Source: Sordaria brevicollis
Taxonomy: Eukaryota > Ascomycota > Sordariomycetes > Sordariales > Sordariaceae
Length of the DNA: 64,000 bases
Direction of reading: 5' to 3'
Assembly (NCBI GenBank): GCA_033439795.1
Contig: JAUTDP010000009.1
Coordinates: 124,001-188,000 of the forward strand
The notes beneath the pieces were generated by a model, which saw only the letters and a program-made list of their open reading frames with translations, searched no databases and was not told where the DNA came from. The translations under genes and the position numbers were made by a program. Below, piece after piece: positions 10,752-21,383 of this stretch (its first letter is position 1; each line of letters opens with the position of its first letter).

Positions 10752-11207
10752 ATGCCGTAAGTACCATCCTTGATATTCCTTGATGCATTAATCCAGTGAT
10801 TACACCGCTGACTGAATCCAAATGGTAGTTGGATCGAGTTCGAACGAGGTAAGAACACTACCTCCCTTCCACGGCCTAAAGTTGTACCTGTCGATAATGA
10901 TCGGAGTTGCGACATCAAAGTCCTTTAGACTTGACAATGGAACTAACAAACCTTCTCGCACCGCGCAGACTGGAATCCACGCCTACCCTTGGTAATCCAA
11001 GCGGTAGGGCTCGTTGCCCACCGACTGGCCATTGGAGCGAGCAGGCAAGACGTGCTCAACGAACAACGCTATTTGAGAGCGGGGAGTCGTCCCCAAACTC
11101 TCGAATGGCTCTTCCACAACGCCGTTGTGAAAGCCCTTGAGTCGCAGCTGCGGGCGCTCGCCAGGGAGAGGGACGATGGCGCCGGCATTTCCGATGACGA
11201 GGATTGA
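10752..11207 (+). CDS. Orphan micro-exon family, member F
   Basis: Proposed join(10752..10756,10829..10848,10969..11207), 87 aa. Exon 1 is only five nucleotides (ATGCC); the 20-nt micro-exon then gives WIEFER, and exon 3 starts D-W-N-P. The core is close to the family consensus: IQAVGLVAHRLAIGASRQDVLNEQRYLRAG, then TLEWLFHNAVVKALESQL, with an acidic tail DDEDE-like (GISDDED). Donors GTAAGT and GTAAGA, acceptors GGTAG and CGCAG. The reading frame joins M-P-W-I-E-F-E-R-D-W. Confidence 0.78.
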
Positions 11208-12044
11208 AGACCAGTGTCTTCAAGAGGTCGAATACCTGAAGGTGACGTTTGGGAAACATACGATCTGAAATATCTAGCTAGGCTAGATATTGCTTTCCTC
11301 GTCTTCACCCCCGTTGCCCGAGTAGGAGTTCATTCGGTACGGGCTGCAACGGAGTGGGCAGCAAGTTGTTCAAGTTATGTTGTAGTGCGAGCAAGATGTC
11401 TGGCCACGGAACTTTGGAGGTCCGATTCCACAATAGCAGACAGAAGAATCACTCAGTGCCTGTTCCCTCTGATGTACATCACCCGTGGTATGTACAGGAC
11501 TGAGATAAGACACTTGTTGAGATGGAAGCGACGAGTTTGCATTCTCTCATCTGTTCCATGTTCAGACAAGTGAGGGATACAAGATACTACGATAGCTTGA
11601 AGCGAAGTATCCGATGTGTATTACGATTTGGCTCCAGGGCGAATTTGCGACCATAGGAACGCGTTTGTGGGCGATGGGAGCTGCCCGCATCTTCCCACCG
11701 CACCTTCCACCCTTTCACACCAGGCACGCATGGCCCCAGCTCCTGTTCACCTGAACTTTAAACCCAGGCATAAAAGTGCCCTAGTCGCACCTCCTTCCAA
11801 CAACAACAGCCGCTTGGTCAGATGGCGCAGTGGTCTACCGTTTGGGTCTTCAAAACTCCAACAACAAAAATTGTCCGGACCGGGAAAACTGGCACATTGA
11901 AGAGACACATAAGAGGTCTCCAGTCCCTGCCAAAGTAGCCGGTCTACCTTATGGTATCGGTATCGGGGAACGCTCCCGTCGGACATCCAAAAGACTCGAA
12001 TGGTTCACCGCGGTAATATCTGGGTAGGTGGTTGTTGTTGTTGC

Positions 12045-12094
<50 letters not shown>

Positions 12095-12833
12095 GACTTT
12101 TTTCTGCCTTTGGAAGCTTGGGCTGCTAGCTGCAGAGATGTTGTGTTCGAGTTGTGTTCGAGTTGTGGTCGAGTTCTGGTCTTGACACTTTTTTTCACAA
12201 ATTTTTTCCGCATCCAAAATGTCGGGCAGTCAGTCATATGCGGTGCGAGACACAGCGAGACAGATGAGACAACTAGCCTCAATCCCAACAGCCACTGCTT
12301 GTGAATGAAGGTACAGTACCTGGCAGAAACAACATGCGGAGCATGGCCAAGGCAGGCTTGCAGGACGCGCCAACAGACTCGGTAGGCTGGGGCATCCGAC
12401 ATGATGCCCAGTTGTGTGGCGGCGAGAGGATGGAGGAGGTTGGTAGTGGAATTGTCGTGAAACCTTGGCCAAGACAACAAACGCCTCAAATAACTGCGGC
12501 CAGTGAAGGAACATGGGGCAGGCAGGGTACTCAAACGGCCTTGCGCTGGCTCCCTTCACATATCGGCTTGGACTAAGGTTTACAGTCATGGTTGAATTGC
12601 AGGTGTAAGTGAGGAGTGCCAGTGAATCACAAGGGGCCTTGCAGCGAAGCCGCGAATGGAATCTTGACAGTGACCTACTCGTATTTATTTGGGGTTGGTG
12701 TATCCGGTTGCTTCTTTCTGGTCTCTTTATCCTCTAGACTCCCATCATACAGACACTTGCTTCAATCATATTGCCTCAAGCAACATACTTCGCGAATCTT
12801 TATTACCAAGAGGAGATTACATAGAACTTCATC
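11208..12833. other. Intergenic region with 42-nt poly-T tract
   Basis: No supported gene. A perfect 9-bp inverted repeat with 3-bp spacer (ATATCTAGC/GCTAGATAT) lies at 11270-11290. A T homopolymer covers 12050-12092 and produces Phe or Lys runs in shadow frames. A box-A-like TGGCGCAGTGG occurs near 11823 without a complete tRNA fold. The last 150 bp are the presumed promoter of paralogue G. Confidence 0.5.
12050..12092. repeat. Poly-T homopolymer, about 43 nt
   Basis: Uninterrupted T run preceded by a TTCTC pyrimidine stretch. The exact length in the genome is uncertain because homopolymers of this length are error-prone in sequencing. No element with a poly-A tail on the opposite strand could be delimited beside it. 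Confidence 0.9.
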
Positions 12834-13295
12834 ATGGCGTAAGCTCACCCGTCTTTATCAACTCTTCGTGGACTATCCTGACACTAGTTACCAGCTTCAT
12901 CGAGTTTGCCCGCGGTTAGTACCCTATCAGCATTTCGGTATCCTATGCAGCGGCTGTTCTCATGCACAGCCAGTCTTGTTATATATTAAGGCTGGCACCA
13001 CACAGAAGAAACGGGTGTTAACATTTGCTGTATCACCATGGTTTACCAAAGTACTAACGCTTGTGATCCGATAGACCGGGACCCCAAGAGGGCGCTCGCC
13101 TTCCAAGCCATCGAGTTGATCCAAAAAGCGTTGGAATCTGGCGCCACTCGCACTGATCTACTCAAGGAGCAAATGAAGCTTCTCGACAGCAGCAGACAAG
13201 GCAGCATGGAATATGTGTTCCACAGCGTAATTGTCGTGGAGCTTGAGGAGCCGGGATATTTGACATTGGTCGGTCAGCAACTACAGTATCTGTAG
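12834..13295 (+). CDS. Orphan micro-exon family, member G
   Basis: Proposed join(12834..12838,12895..12914,13075..13295), 81 aa. Exon 1 is ATGGC, the 20-nt micro-exon gives FIEFAR, and exon 3 begins D-R-D-P, replacing the usual Trp with Arg. The core reads FQAIELIQKALESGATRTDLLKEQMKLLDS, then MEYVFHSVIVVELEE, with a short tail. Donors are GTAAGC and GTTAGT; acceptors are ACCAG and GATAG. The second intron is 160 bp, longer than in most members. Function unknown. Confidence 0.74.
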
Positions 13296-13854
13296 GCACG
13301 CACGCCCTGAAAACGGCAGCTTGGCAAGCCCCAGGGAAGTCGTTTGAGCTCGAAGGATGGGTCTGGGGAATTTCGATCCAAGGCGGGGACCAAGAGCTAT
13401 AACCCAGCAGGCTCGCCAACCTAGAAAGAATTGGATGACTCCTCTCCTTGACCGAGAATGAATTCCCCGATTACTGGCCTAGCATGGTGTTCGAATCAAA
13501 GACTTCCTCCGTTTTTGGCCTTTCTTTGGTTGACTATCTGAGCCTCAGAACTGAGCTACGTGGAGTTACGAACATTGTGACATGTCGAGGGAATCCAAAG
13601 GAACAGCATGGTACTTGTATCCGGAATCCGGAAACCAAATATTATGACCCCTGAGCCACGTGGTTCGTCTGATAACAAGACCTATCTTGCTAGTCAAGGA
13701 ACAAGCAAGGCGTTTGTTCCAGGTAGCCGGGCCCTTTGCCGCGGACACACTGTTGCCAACCTCAAGTGCCCCGCCATACTGATTCCTCCTTCTCCGCCTT
13801 GACCTTTTTCCATTTCCATTATCCTGCTATCAAACATCTAGCTCTTTCCAGCCA

Positions 13855-13862
13855 TATATAAC
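13855..13862 (+). promoter_or_regulatory. TATA-like element before paralogue H
   Basis: TATATAAC about 75 bp upstream of the proposed ATG at 13937, followed by a C/A-rich leader. Spacing is plausible for a fungal TATA promoter; function not shown. Confidence 0.4.
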
Positions 13863-13936
13863 ACTCAATCTTCCACAGCTTCCTCCAAGCGAAAACCCCT
13901 CCTTTATCCCAAAAACCAACACCACGAATACCAACC

Positions 13937-14364
13937 ATGCCGTGAGTCACCCCTCCACCCCCATCAGCTACTTCTCATGCCTCGCTGATCCCAAGCTGAC
14001 CCTTATCCAGGTACATCAACTTCGATGGTGGTACGTACTTGTAAAACCTCGACAACTACCGCAATCCACGAAGACAAAACATACCCATTCAACCCCATCA
14101 CACCCTCACCCGCCTCCACGCGAACACATGCTGACTGTCTTCCTACCTTCCTTCACAGACTGGGACCCCACCACATCCATGGCCGAGCAAGCCAAAAAGC
14201 TCGTTACGGACCGTCTCACCAAGGGAATCACACTTGGAGAGCTCCTAGATGACCAGCGCGAGTGTCTGAGAGGAAGTCCAGAGCAGACGATGCTCTGGTT
14301 ATTTCATATGTTTATGATCAGGGAGATAAAGGAGCGGTTTGATGCTGCTAGGCCTTCTTGCTAG
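13937..14364 (+). CDS. Orphan micro-exon family, member H
   Basis: Proposed join(13937..13941,14011..14030,14159..14364), 76 aa, the shortest member. Exon 1 is ATGCC as in F, and the 20-nt micro-exon gives YINFDG. Exon 3 starts D-W-D-P and reads EQAKKLVTDRLTKGITLGELLDDQRECLRG, then MLWLFHMFMIREIKERF. The leader contains CAACCATGCC, a good start context. Donors GTGAGT and GTACGT, acceptors TCCAG and CACAG. The compact core with almost no tail makes this the best minimal definition of the domain (about 70 residues). Confidence 0.76.
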
Positions 14365-16054
14365 CCTGGGGCACTGGCGACTGCGTGGGATAGCAGGGCG
14401 GGGAGGATCTACTGAGTGCCTGGTGCACTCTTTTGGTGTCTCGGGTCTCGTTTTGCGTTTTGTATTTGGGACGGGGTCACCAGGGGCAGTTCGAGCGAAC
14501 ACACGCAAAGATTAAGAACAGGAAGCTTAGTGAGCTCTTTCAACGAGTCCATGGCGCCCAATACAACGAGTGGTTGTTTGTTCTCTGGTCTATCCAGCAG
14601 GCGAGGACGTGGTTGAGACGGTGCGATTTGGTGTTGTCAGTGGGAGGGTGGGAGTTTGCTGGGCCTTGGCGGCGAGCTGGCCTGTAACGAAATACAAAAT
14701 GTTACGTCCTTTGAGTCGACAGCGACGTGAAGCGGAAAGAGGTACCAAGACACTCAACCTTTGAAAATCTAACCTTTTCCCTAGAACGCACTTGCACTGA
14801 GCTGTGCCGAGAAGAACGTGAATAGAAAATGTTAAAAAGGATGATATATTGAGCAAAACGTTGTTTTGGCAATAAACATGCGAGTGTCGTCCACCTTCGT
14901 CATCGTCGTCCTCCCCGTAACTTTCACGCGTAAGAATGTGTATTGCCCAGCCCAGCCGAAACCCGTTGTCGCACAAAACCCGCTGTCGTGCCACGAAAAT
15001 TACCGGCTCCCGGAACGGGAACGTCATTTGTGTTCCCGCCGCCATCGAACTGCACTGCATCCAACAAAATTGGGTAAACCGGTAAGCTGTAAGCTGGCTT
15101 GTACCACCACCGCGCAGTTTTTCCGTTGATATTTCTCTTCCGCGTGATGATTCCCAGCAATGAAGTGGGTGTGTTGAACTGCAGGTTGGGTGGTCACCGT
15201 GATCATGCTGGTCTTGAATCGCTGAATGCTTGGGTGTCGAGGTGGTCAGTGCTCACTGCTCAGTGCTCACACCCCGTCGGCGCTCGTTCGTTATCTTATC
15301 AGCTGGGTCCGTCATCTAGGTACTGTACGTGGTCGCGTGGATGCCACCATGATCACTTCAGCAATGAAGAAAGACGAATGGATGCTTTTGCGCTTCACTT
15401 ATCTCTTTTTCCATCTCAGAGTATCCTCCATTCCTTTCCATCCCACGTCTACCAATGATTCCTCCACCCTGACCTAATGTGATATATATATACATACAAC
15501 TTATCCTCTCTTGTCCCTCCTACCCATCAAGAAAGTCATCTACATAACCCCCCTGAAGTGTTCCTCGCATAATTTCCGTCCAGTCCGCTATTTTAGTTTT
15601 AGTGAACACCAGAATAAAGAGAAACCAGAAAGTAAAGAAAAGGAAGGTCAAATAGTACAGGGAACGATAACGTCTTGAAAAATAGTAGCTGAGGCTCCAA
15701 ACGCAGATCGAAAAGGAAAAGAACGCTGATATCAAGGCAAAGAGGCCCTTTCTTCTTTTGTTTCAAGCCATGCTAGGCCCACCGCCGTCGTCGCATTGAC
15801 CTAAAAACTCCTGGTGATCTTTTGGTCAAAGTAATAAAAAAGTCCTACCGCCTGGGTTCGGATCTGGAGTATGCATAATATATCTGATTTTGGAAAACGA
15901 CAATGGTGAATGTTCCTTGTATAGAAAGTGTGAAGTCTTCAGGTATAAAGAGTTTGCCTATAAACTGTACAAAGGAGATTTGAAGATACGGCGAGTGTGA
16001 GTGCGTAGTTGGGTGTGTGTGTCTGATGATGTGGTAGTGTCAATCAAGCCTGCC
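14365..16054. other. Intergenic region
   Basis: No gene strongly supported. A stretch at about 14505-14630 reads KLSELFQRVHGAQYNEWLFVLWSIQQA and could be a very diverged remnant of the micro-exon family, but no micro-exon precedes it. An AT-dinucleotide run lies at 15481-15493. The 3' part is the 3' flank of the ham-4-like gene. Confidence 0.45.
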
Positions 16055-18536
16055 CTAGTTCTTCGGCTGCGGCTGCCACCCGTTGAGGTAGGCCATCAGA
16101 CCCATCCCAATGAAGACGACTCCAATGACGGATACGTAGGGCATGGCTTGTATCAACGCACGATCGTTGTGCGGGTATACTATCGCAGCCGAGGACGACG
16201 GTTTCAAAGTGTTGTCCGTCAATGCCAGACTGGACACATCCTCAGCGTGATCCTCCGAGGAACCATCGGCCTGGGTTGGTCCAGTCACCGCAGCGCCATT
16301 AGCCTTGGGCAATGTCTGCTCAACCTCCTTCTCCTGCTTGCCCTCACGCGATCTATCGCGAGAAGACGAACGCGACTTGCGCGCCGCGGCCTGCTGCTCC
16401 TTCTCATCCCGCTCGCGGATCTGTAAGATCAACTGACTCAAAGTCTTGCGGTCAGCATCACGCTCGGCCTCTGCCTTCTCAGCCCTATTCCTAAAGGCCT
16501 CTAGCTGCTCCCTAAGCCCCTTCATCTCCGTCGTCATCGACTCGATCCGCGCCTGGAAAGCTGCCGCCATAGCCTCGATGTTGCTGGTGTCCGCCTTGAG
16601 GCTCTTTTCCGACACGACGTCACCGGGCGCACTAGTGTCGTTTGTCTGAGACTGCTCCGTTGGTGGCTCGAAAGCCTTCTCCAGCTCCGAGTGACCGTTT
16701 GTCAAAGGCACGCCGTTTGCCACTGCTTGTTGGCTTACTGCCATCTTTTGCATCAAAACTTCCGCCTGTAACCTGGCTTCACGTTCCTCGTTAAGCATCC
16801 TCTCCAAATCTCGCACCCGAGCACTGTTACTGTCCAATTCCTTCTTCGCTATGTTTAAGGCCTCCGTAAGTTGCATGACTTGGTTAACGTTCGCGTCCTT
16901 GGGGAAGGGGTGTGACTTTGGTCGCTCGGTGATTCCCCGTTTTAGTGAAGGCGCATCTGATGCGCGGGCGACATCTGGCTTCTCTGGGAGCGGCTGTGAT
17001 GGTGGAGGAGCTGGGGGCTCCGAGAAACGGGTCTTGCTGTTTTCTGATTTGAAGGGAACGTTGCCGTTTACATGCGGTTTAGGCGCCTCGATGCCATCAG
17101 GCTTGTCTTGATTCTTGATGTCATCTTTCGTGACCAAGGCGGTTATGAACTGGCCCGTTCGAATAAGATCGTGGTGCTGCAGCTTGGCATTTCGCATTTC
17201 CGTCTTTTGTAGAGTGTGAGCAGATGACTTGGTAACCATATCATGGAACTGCACTTACTTGAAGCCTTTTGACGATATGTTCAGTGGTGACAGGATTCAA
17301 CCAGAACTGCCTTTGCTGTGCCATGCCGGGTATCGGACCGCCCATGCCTCCAGGCATCATACGCCCGTTGCTCGCCAGAGATGCTTGACTGCCAGCTCGA
17401 CCGCGAAAAGGTGGCATGCCGCCCATGGGCATCATCATGCCGCCATTTGAAGGGTCGAGGTCCCCAAAGTTCATATCCAAGAGGTTATTCGTCTGGGTGA
17501 CAAACCCGGCATGCTCGACTTTGGCGGCCACCTTGTGGTGAACTACCGTCTTCTGATCCTCGCTAACGATATCGATACCGAGTTCGAGATGGTCTTGGGA
17601 CTGGAGCTCGTGGGGTTCCGATTCGCGGTTTTCGGGCGACAGGCGGTTGCCATTGACAAAGGTGCCGTTGGACGACTTGACATCCTTGATGAATATCTTG
17701 CCTTCCTGGTTGGCCCAGATCTCGGCGTGCTGACGCGACAACACCTTACTGTCGAAGAAGCCGTTGGTAGGGAGAGGGACGGTTTTCGCATTCGTCTGTC
17801 GGCCGATCTTCATAATGTCGGGATAAAAGGGGACGGAGATGGTCTTGCGCTCGAAGGTGCCATTGAGCGACAGCAGCGACAGCACGGGCAGGCGTTGGGG
17901 AGCCATCTGGTCGGCGCCGGGCCGCGAGAGGTTGTTCTGTGACATCATCTGGTTCGGCGCCGACATGGCGGACTGCGGTTGTTGCTGCGGCTGTGGTTGT
18001 GATGATGGCTGCTGTTGTTGGTGGTGCATAGTGGGAGGCGCGCCGTTGACGCCATTCGCCATGGGCGGGCGGCCTGTTGCTGAGCGTGAAAAGTCGGACG
18101 CTCCTTCTGGCCTGGCATTAGTCCATGAGTTGGTGTTGGTGTTTGTGTTTTTTGGTTGCGCTTTCTTATTGCGCAGAGCTTGTGAGTTCGACCAAGGCGC
18201 GGAGTCTCCACCGACCGACATGGGGTTGCCGTTTCCGTTTCCGCTTGCGCTGGAGCTGGCGGTGCTGGCGGTGCTAGTTGTGGTGCTGTTGGGGCTGCCA
18301 GTGCCGTTGGTCGGCACAGTCGAGACGGAGCCGGTCGAAGTCACGGTGGAGGTGGACGAGGAGGACGCCGTCGACGAAACCGACGACGACGAGTTCGATC
18401 GTTGCAAAGATTTTCGCGACATGAACATGTTCATTCTATTGTCGTCGGGGTTCGTCGAGTTTAGCGATTGGCCGCCATTAAGCCATCCCGGCCGATTGAG
18501 ATTTGCGAAGCTAGGGGGATTCGCGACAGCCGTCAT
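16055..18536 (-). CDS. ham-4: FHA-domain, tail-anchored STRIPAK component (SLMAP/PRO45/HAM-4-like)
   Basis: Proposed complement(join(16055..17203,17259..18536)), 808 aa, one 55-bp intron (GTAAGT/AAAAG, phase 0). The architecture matches SLMAP-family proteins of the striatin-interacting phosphatase and kinase complex, which anchor STRIPAK to ER, nuclear envelope and mitochondria and are needed for hyphal fusion and fruiting. A Ser/Asn/Gln-rich N-terminal part precedes an FHA domain (about residues 230-370; IGRQTN, SRQHAEIW, SSNGTFVNGNRL). Long coiled coils follow (LTEALNIAKKELDSN; EAFRNRAEKAEAERDAD). A C-terminal membrane segment (VSVIGVVFIGMGLMAYL) ends eight residues before the stop, a tail anchor. 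Start chosen at MTAVANPP; an upstream in-frame ATG at 18740 is possible. The symbol is from recollection of the Neurospora orthologue. Confidence 0.88.
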
Positions 18537-20755
18537 TGAGACAAGACCTCTGGCGTGGACCGTGAACGGGGGGTTCTGGGGTGAATGGAGCGAAGTGGAT
18601 ACGGACGGTGGGTGGGATGGAAGACGGAGCAGCAGTGGTGTCCTGGTGTCGCTGGTCTGGTCGCTACTAAAAGTAAGGTAAGGTAGTCGCTGCCGTTGAA
18701 CCGTTGGAACTCTTTCCCTCTTTCCTTTCGCAAGTTGCAACGAAACTGCAGTGTCCTGTTCCTTTTGTTGGATGGAAGGAAGCTTGGTAAACGGGAAGCA
18801 GGCGCGCGGGCTCGAATTGAGTGGCTGTTGCTGGCGACCTCCGTTCCAGTTGCAGGCCCTCTTAGCTCATGCAACTTCTTTTTCTTCTGTTTCTGTCCTG
18901 ATAATCTACCTGCACCACTATTGACGGCAACAACAAAGACTATCTAATTGAACGGGGCGCGGGGCGGGTGGGTTCTGGCCAGTTCGGACGGGTCGTTGGC
19001 AACTAATAGGGGTCGAAATCAAAAGGGTCAGTTAGAGTGATGGCAATGTTACTTGGGTACGCGGCGGCAATCTGGCCGTGACGTCGAGCATTTGGCGCAG
19101 GGATTCGGGGGTGGAAACTGGAAAGGTGGACTCTGGACAAGTGGACAATGGCCGCCGACGACTGTCGAGTTAGGAGGGCGCACTTGGTCTTTTGGAGGTA
19201 ACTTTGCGCCCTTGTTTGGTGGAGGGGCAGGCACTGAGTCGGGAGGCGATCGTGATGTGTTGGTGCTAACAGTAAGGAGCAAGCGAGAAGCAGCATACCT
19301 AAGAACAGCAAAAGTTGATGACGGCGATTTTGCAAAGGCACGCTTTCTGAGACGCGACGGACAAAATAGTATGAAATCAACGAGGTTGAACAAGAGTTTG
19401 AGGCGACTCACGTTTCCAGAGTCCTGGCGTTGCCTTGGAGAGGAACGAACCGTGACCTGAAGCGCTTACGAGCAGGGGAATGAAGCACGCCCGTGCCATA
19501 TTGTGGCTCGTGCGTGCAGCTGGTTCAACTAAAGTTTTCCACCAAAACCCAAACAGGACTCGCCCAGTCGCCCGTTCCTCACGATTGGGTCTTTGAACGG
19601 CACTGCCGCTGTGCCTCTGGCCAGTGGCTGCTGGTTTCTGCAGTGGAAGGCATGAGCGGAAGTGACAGAAAAGCAAGTGCAAGGTTCCGCTGCTTCGGTC
19701 CTTTGCCTTGTTCAAATGATGAACTTTTTCGACCGAGAGAGCTGCAGCGTTCGTTGGTTCTCTTCACGAAGCGAACGGGGGCGCCGATTGCTTCGTTCAG
19801 AAGATAAGCCTGCTCCCATCTAGAGGTATCTGGTTCGCCCTGGTTGACCCCTTTGTCCTTTACGTAATACTGTCCAGTTGAAGATGCAGCGGCAGTCGTT
19901 GCTACGGTGCCCTGTATATACGATACAGTGTTTGTATCGGCATGGGGGCCGATATGCGCATCTCAAGTCTCAACCGCCAGGGGCAAGATGATGTATGCGG
20001 TTCACGCGTAATCTTCAGGAAGTGAGCTTGAAACCCTTTGGATCAACCAACCAGATGGAAGGGAAAAGTACAGACAGACGCAGCCTCTATAAAGATGAGC
20101 ATTTGTATTGGGCCGGTCGTCAATCCCGTCACTAAAATCTAACAGGAACTCCCTATCACGTGAGAAATGCCTATAAATGAGGAATTTACACGGATATGAA
20201 TGGGGTTGACGATGGCATGTCACCGGCCAGGAGACTGTTCTAACGGGCAACGCAAGAGTTCGATGGCCCGAGCGTCAAGATGTTCCAACGGCTCGAACGA
20301 GGTTCCATGATCCCCGCCTTTCTAAATCAGAGCTTAGGCCAGTCTCTGTTAAAGCTTCATCCGCCAAGCGTTAAGGACTTGAAGACTCTGTGCTCCCGAA
20401 CGGAGGTTAATATGCGCTCAGCAGAGTCGGCAAAGCGAATGGACATCTTTTAAAGACTTGAAAAGTATATGAAGTTTTCCAGAAAGGATTCAAGTCACAG
20501 TGTTTATTAGATTTAGGCGGTCCTCACTCAGCCTTATCACCATGGAACGCCCTTGTTAGCACTTACCCAGATGCTGGAGTGGGGTCGTCGCTCAAAGCCT
20601 AGGATCGTCCGTGCGTCGCTTTTTGCTCTGCCCGCGGCAACCAGCTCTATCGCGGAATTCCTTCCATTTCTAGAGATCACAAGCTTCATAGCTCTGGCAG
20701 TTCCTTTGGCCGCAATTAGCTTTGTCGTCAATTCGATACCACCGACTACCTCAAG
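18537..20755. other. Intergenic region between divergent ham-4-like and MGR2 genes
   Basis: About 2.2 kb with no supported gene. Expected to contain the long 5' leader and promoter of the ham-4-like gene (minus strand) and the promoter of MGR2 (plus). Splice-like signals in 19000-19450 on the minus strand could belong to a leader intron, which I could not define. Confidence 0.45.
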
Positions 20756-21383
20756 ATGCCTCCTCCTCCTCAGCATGGTGCCGTCGGGCAATCCAACTTT
20801 GACAAGTGTATGGGCTAATCTCTCCACGGACGGCAGCAACTCGTGAGAGGTTTGCGATGACAACAACATGGTGTATGCTAACACGATGTTATCCTCGCAG
20901 TCAAGATGGGTGCCCTGATGGGCGGCAGTATGTTTTCCCCTCCCTTATATCTTTTAACGCAATTGCTAATCTCGTGCGACTATAGCTGTCGGCTGCATCA
21001 TCGGCTTCATCTTCGGTATGCCCATCGTTCAAATCCTCGATCGATTTACAGGCGTGTCCTGACGTGCGCAACTCTCCAGGAACCGTCAACATCTTCAGAT
21101 ATGGCGCCGGCCCCAACGGCATCATGAGGACATTGGGCCAGTACATGCTCGGTTCGGGCGCAACCTTCGGGTATGAATCCCTTCTCCCGTACCGAACATT
21201 TTACAAGACCTGTCCACTGACACCACGACCTCTTCCAGCTTCTTCATGTCCATTGGCAGCGTCATCCGTTCCGACTCCTCCCCCATTGTCGCCGAGGCCT
21301 ACTACCGCGCCCAGAGGCGGCCCATGATCATGGCTGCCCAGGCCTTCCGCCCCGCCTACTACCCGACCCGCCGCTCCGACTAA
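20756..21383 (+). CDS. mgr2: Mgr2/ROMO1-like TIM23 subunit (5 exons)
   Basis: Proposed join(20756..20807,20901..20927,20986..21015,21080..21170,21239..21383), 114 aa. Mgr2 is the inner-membrane subunit that gates lateral release of preproteins from the TIM23 translocase and couples it to Tim21; the animal homologue is ROMO1. The joined protein reads SNFDKFKMGALMGGTVGC, IIGFIFGTVNIFRYG, GPNGIMRTLGQYMLGSGATF and GFFMSIGSVIRSD, with two glycine-zipper-rich membrane helices. A C-terminal extension (RRPMIMAAQAFRPAYY) is typical of fungal Mgr2. Exons 2 and 3 are only 27 and 30 nt. All junctions keep frame and rebuild a well-conserved family, so the exon model is strong although no single reading frame spans it. 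Confidence 0.92.

Noticed and set aside
11818..11900. tRNA-like sequence with a box-A match (TGGCGCAGTGG)
   Set aside because: No T-arm with GTTCRANNC at the right distance and the acceptor stem does not close; at most a remnant.
12000..12304. Open frames with Phe or Lys runs around the poly-T tract
   Set aside because: Produced by the homopolymer; no other coding evidence.
14433..14687. Possible ninth mini-gene paralogue (KLSELFQRVHGAQYNEWLF)
   Set aside because: Only a vague match to the second half of the core, no micro-exon and no Asp-Trp start; treated as chance or very old remnant.
20537..20884. 115-codon minus-strand frame overlapping MGR2 exon 1
   Set aside because: No recognisable domain, overlaps a well-supported gene on the other strand.
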